Shown one piece after another: positions 62,959 to 64,000 of a DNA stretch of 64,000 nt (its first letter is position 1; every line of letters starts with the position of its first letter). Below the pieces are notes generated by a model, which worked only from the letters and a program-made list of their open reading frames with translations, searched no databases and was not told the origin of the DNA. A program made the position numbers and the translations under genes. The stretch is from DASSUW01 sp963730535. Lineage in GTDB: Bacteria > Actinomycetota > Thermoleophilia > Solirubrobacterales > Solirubrobacteraceae. The stretch is taken from the NCBI GenBank assembly GCA_963730535.1, contig CAVSRU010000010.1, forward strand, positions 62,001-126,000, written 5' to 3'.

Positions 62959-63812
62959 GTGCCGAGGCGTCCGCCGTCGCGGTCGGCGAGAGCCGCTGGG
63001 TCAATCGCGCCTTCGGGCTGCTCGCGTGGGTCGTCGGGCTCATCTTCTTCTTCCCCGTCTTTTGGATGGTGATCAGCGCGTTCAAGGACGAGCAGGATGC
63101 GAACACCGCCCCCAAGCTCGTGTTTGACCCGACGCTGGATCGATTCGACGAGGTGACGGCGAGCACCAGCGGGCTGCTCTCGTTCGGCGAGGCGTTCACC
63201 AACTCGGCCGTCGTCGTCCTGGTCTCGACCGTGCTTGTGCTGGTGCTCGCGATCCCGGCGGCCTACGCGCTCGCGATCCGGCCGGTGCACAAGTGGCGCG
63301 ACGTCCTGTTCTTCTTCATCTCCACCAAGTTCCTGCCCGTGGTCGCCTCGATCCTGCCGATCTGGATCCTGGCCCGGGAGCTCGAGCTGCTCAACACGCG
63401 GCTGGTGCTGATCATCCTCTACATGGGGATCAACCTGCCGCTGGCCGTGTGGATGCTGCGGTCGTTCTTCCAGGAGATCCCGCGCGAGCTGATCGAGGCG
63501 GCCGAGATCGACGGCGCCGGCCTGCGCGGGCAGCTGACGTCGATCATCCTGCCGATCGCCGCCCCCGGGATCGCCGCCACCGCGCTGCTGTGCGTGATCT
63601 TCGCCTGGAACGAGTTCTTCTACGCGGTCCAGCTGAACCCGGTCAACGGCTCGACCGTGCCGATCTGGGTGACGACGAACATCAGCACCCGCGGCGACTT
63701 CCTGGCGAAGCTGTCGGCGGCCTCGCTGCTGGCCTGCATCCCGGTCGTGCTCGCCGGCTGGATCGCCCAGAAACGAATGATCCGTGGCCTGGCCATGGGA
63801 GCAATCAAGTGA
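62955..63812 (+). CDS. Sugar ABC transporter permease (MalG type)
   Basis: 285 aa, six membrane helices. EAA loop ELIEAAEIDGAGLRGQLTSI-ILP. Helices include LLAWVVGLIFFFPVFWMVIS and VRDVLFFF-like segments. Forms a heterodimer with the preceding permease. A GAGGAGG ribosome site for the next gene overlaps its stop. Confidence 0.9.
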   Translation: MSAEASAVAVGESRWVNRAFGLLAWVVGLIFFFPVFWMVISAFKDEQDANTAPKLVFDPTLDRFDEVTASTSGLLSFGEAFTNSAVVVLVSTVLVLVLAIPAAYALAIRPVHKWRDVLFFFISTKFLPVVASILPIWILARELELLNTRLVLIILYMGINLPLAVWMLRSFFQEIPRELIEAAEIDGAGLRGQLTSIILPIAAPGIAATALLCVIFAWNEFFYAVQLNPVNGSTVPIWVTTNISTRGDFLAKLSAASLLACIPVVLAGWIAQKRMIRGLAMGAIK

Positions 63813-63822
63813 GGAGGCCCGG

Positions 63823-64000
63823 ATGACGTCAGTGACGTACGACCAGGCGACCCGGACCTACGAAGGGACGGACATCGCAGCGGTCGACAAGTTGAGCATC
63901 GACGTCGGCGACGGCGAGCTGCTCGTCCTCGTCGGCCCGTCCGGCTCGGGCAAGTCGACCGCGCTGCGGATGCTCGCGGGTCTCGAACCGCTCGACGACG
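63823..64000 (+). CDS. Sugar ABC transporter ATP-binding protein, cut by the right edge
   Basis: First 59 residues only: SVTYDQATRTYEGTDIAAVD, then Walker A LVGPSGSGKSTALRMLAGLE. The strong start and sequence match MalK/SmoK-type ATPases. Start ATG 63823 behind GAGGAGG. The signature and Walker B lie beyond the window. Confidence 0.9.
   Translation, partial: MTSVTYDQATRTYEGTDIAAVDKLSIDVGDGELLVLVGPSGSGKSTALRMLAGLEPLDD

Overview
The window is a 64 kb stretch of a very GC-rich actinobacterial chromosome. Codon bias, the mix of families (DUF6510 next to a sulfite-oxidase-like protein, many secreted proteins ending in Arg/Lys-rich Ig-like tails, c-di-AMP and cobalamin riboswitches, frequent GTG starts with 4-nt overlaps) and several leaderless-looking promoters suggest a soil Thermoleophilia/Solirubrobacterales-type organism. 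This placement is inferred; there is no rRNA or other marker in the window. About a dozen genes carry single-base frameshifts inside otherwise well-conserved proteins. These cluster at 0-2, 12-13, 25.7-34.6 and 47.6-49.3 kb, so I treat most of them as sequencing or assembly indels rather than true pseudogenes.

Layout. 0-4.1 kb: two secreted proteins (one related to N,N-dimethylformamidase beta subunit). 4.4-8.5 kb: amylosucrase, two small exported or membrane proteins, a flippase-like membrane protein. 8.5-11.4 kb: remnant of a PIN-domain toxin, then an arsR-arsM-arsN-arsC operon with a divergent VOC gene. 11.4-18.9 kb: PAP2 protein, broken beta-helix protein, thiamine-binding protein, cation exchanger, and an ArsB/SLC13 permease-CBS-nucleotidyltransferase operon. 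19-20.6 kb: molybdopterin oxidoreductase, flavin reductase and DUF6510. 21.3-24.2 kb: a B12-binding (CarH-like) sensor overlapping a GAF-PP2C phosphatase, then ArsR/SRPBCC. 24.3-25.7 kb: NlpC/P60 hydrolase behind a c-di-AMP riboswitch, then tRNA-Leu and tRNA-Glu. 25.7-34.6 kb: frameshift-rich accessory block (MFS/HxlR pair, two sigma factors, DUF2252, two subtilases). 34.7-36.3 kb: acetyltransferase, FHA and MerR proteins.

36.5-44.8 kb is the most interesting part. A cobalamin riboswitch precedes six overlapping genes: three secreted proteins with DUF4430-like (transcobalamin beta-domain-like) folds, EcfT, a fused EcfA1-EcfA2 ATPase, and an ECF S-component fused to an alpha/alpha-toroid domain. 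A cobalamin adenosyltransferase is transcribed divergently. Together they look like a corrinoid importer whose extracellular parts correspond to the two domains of animal intrinsic factor/transcobalamin, split over separate proteins.

44.8-54 kb: proton-translocating transhydrogenase (pntAA-pntAB-pntB), a secreted lamin-tail/nuclease protein, a MOSC protein, a divergent FolP, and a Rho-like protein lacking the usual Q-loop region. 54.3-64 kb: a carbohydrate/polyol cluster with a SorC-type regulator, two APH-fold kinases, an IMPase-like phosphatase, a DeoR regulator, a mannitol-dehydrogenase-family enzyme and a divergent ABC sugar importer cut off by the right edge. Two copies of a ~195-bp inverted-repeat element lie at gene 3' ends (36.3 and 54.1 kb).
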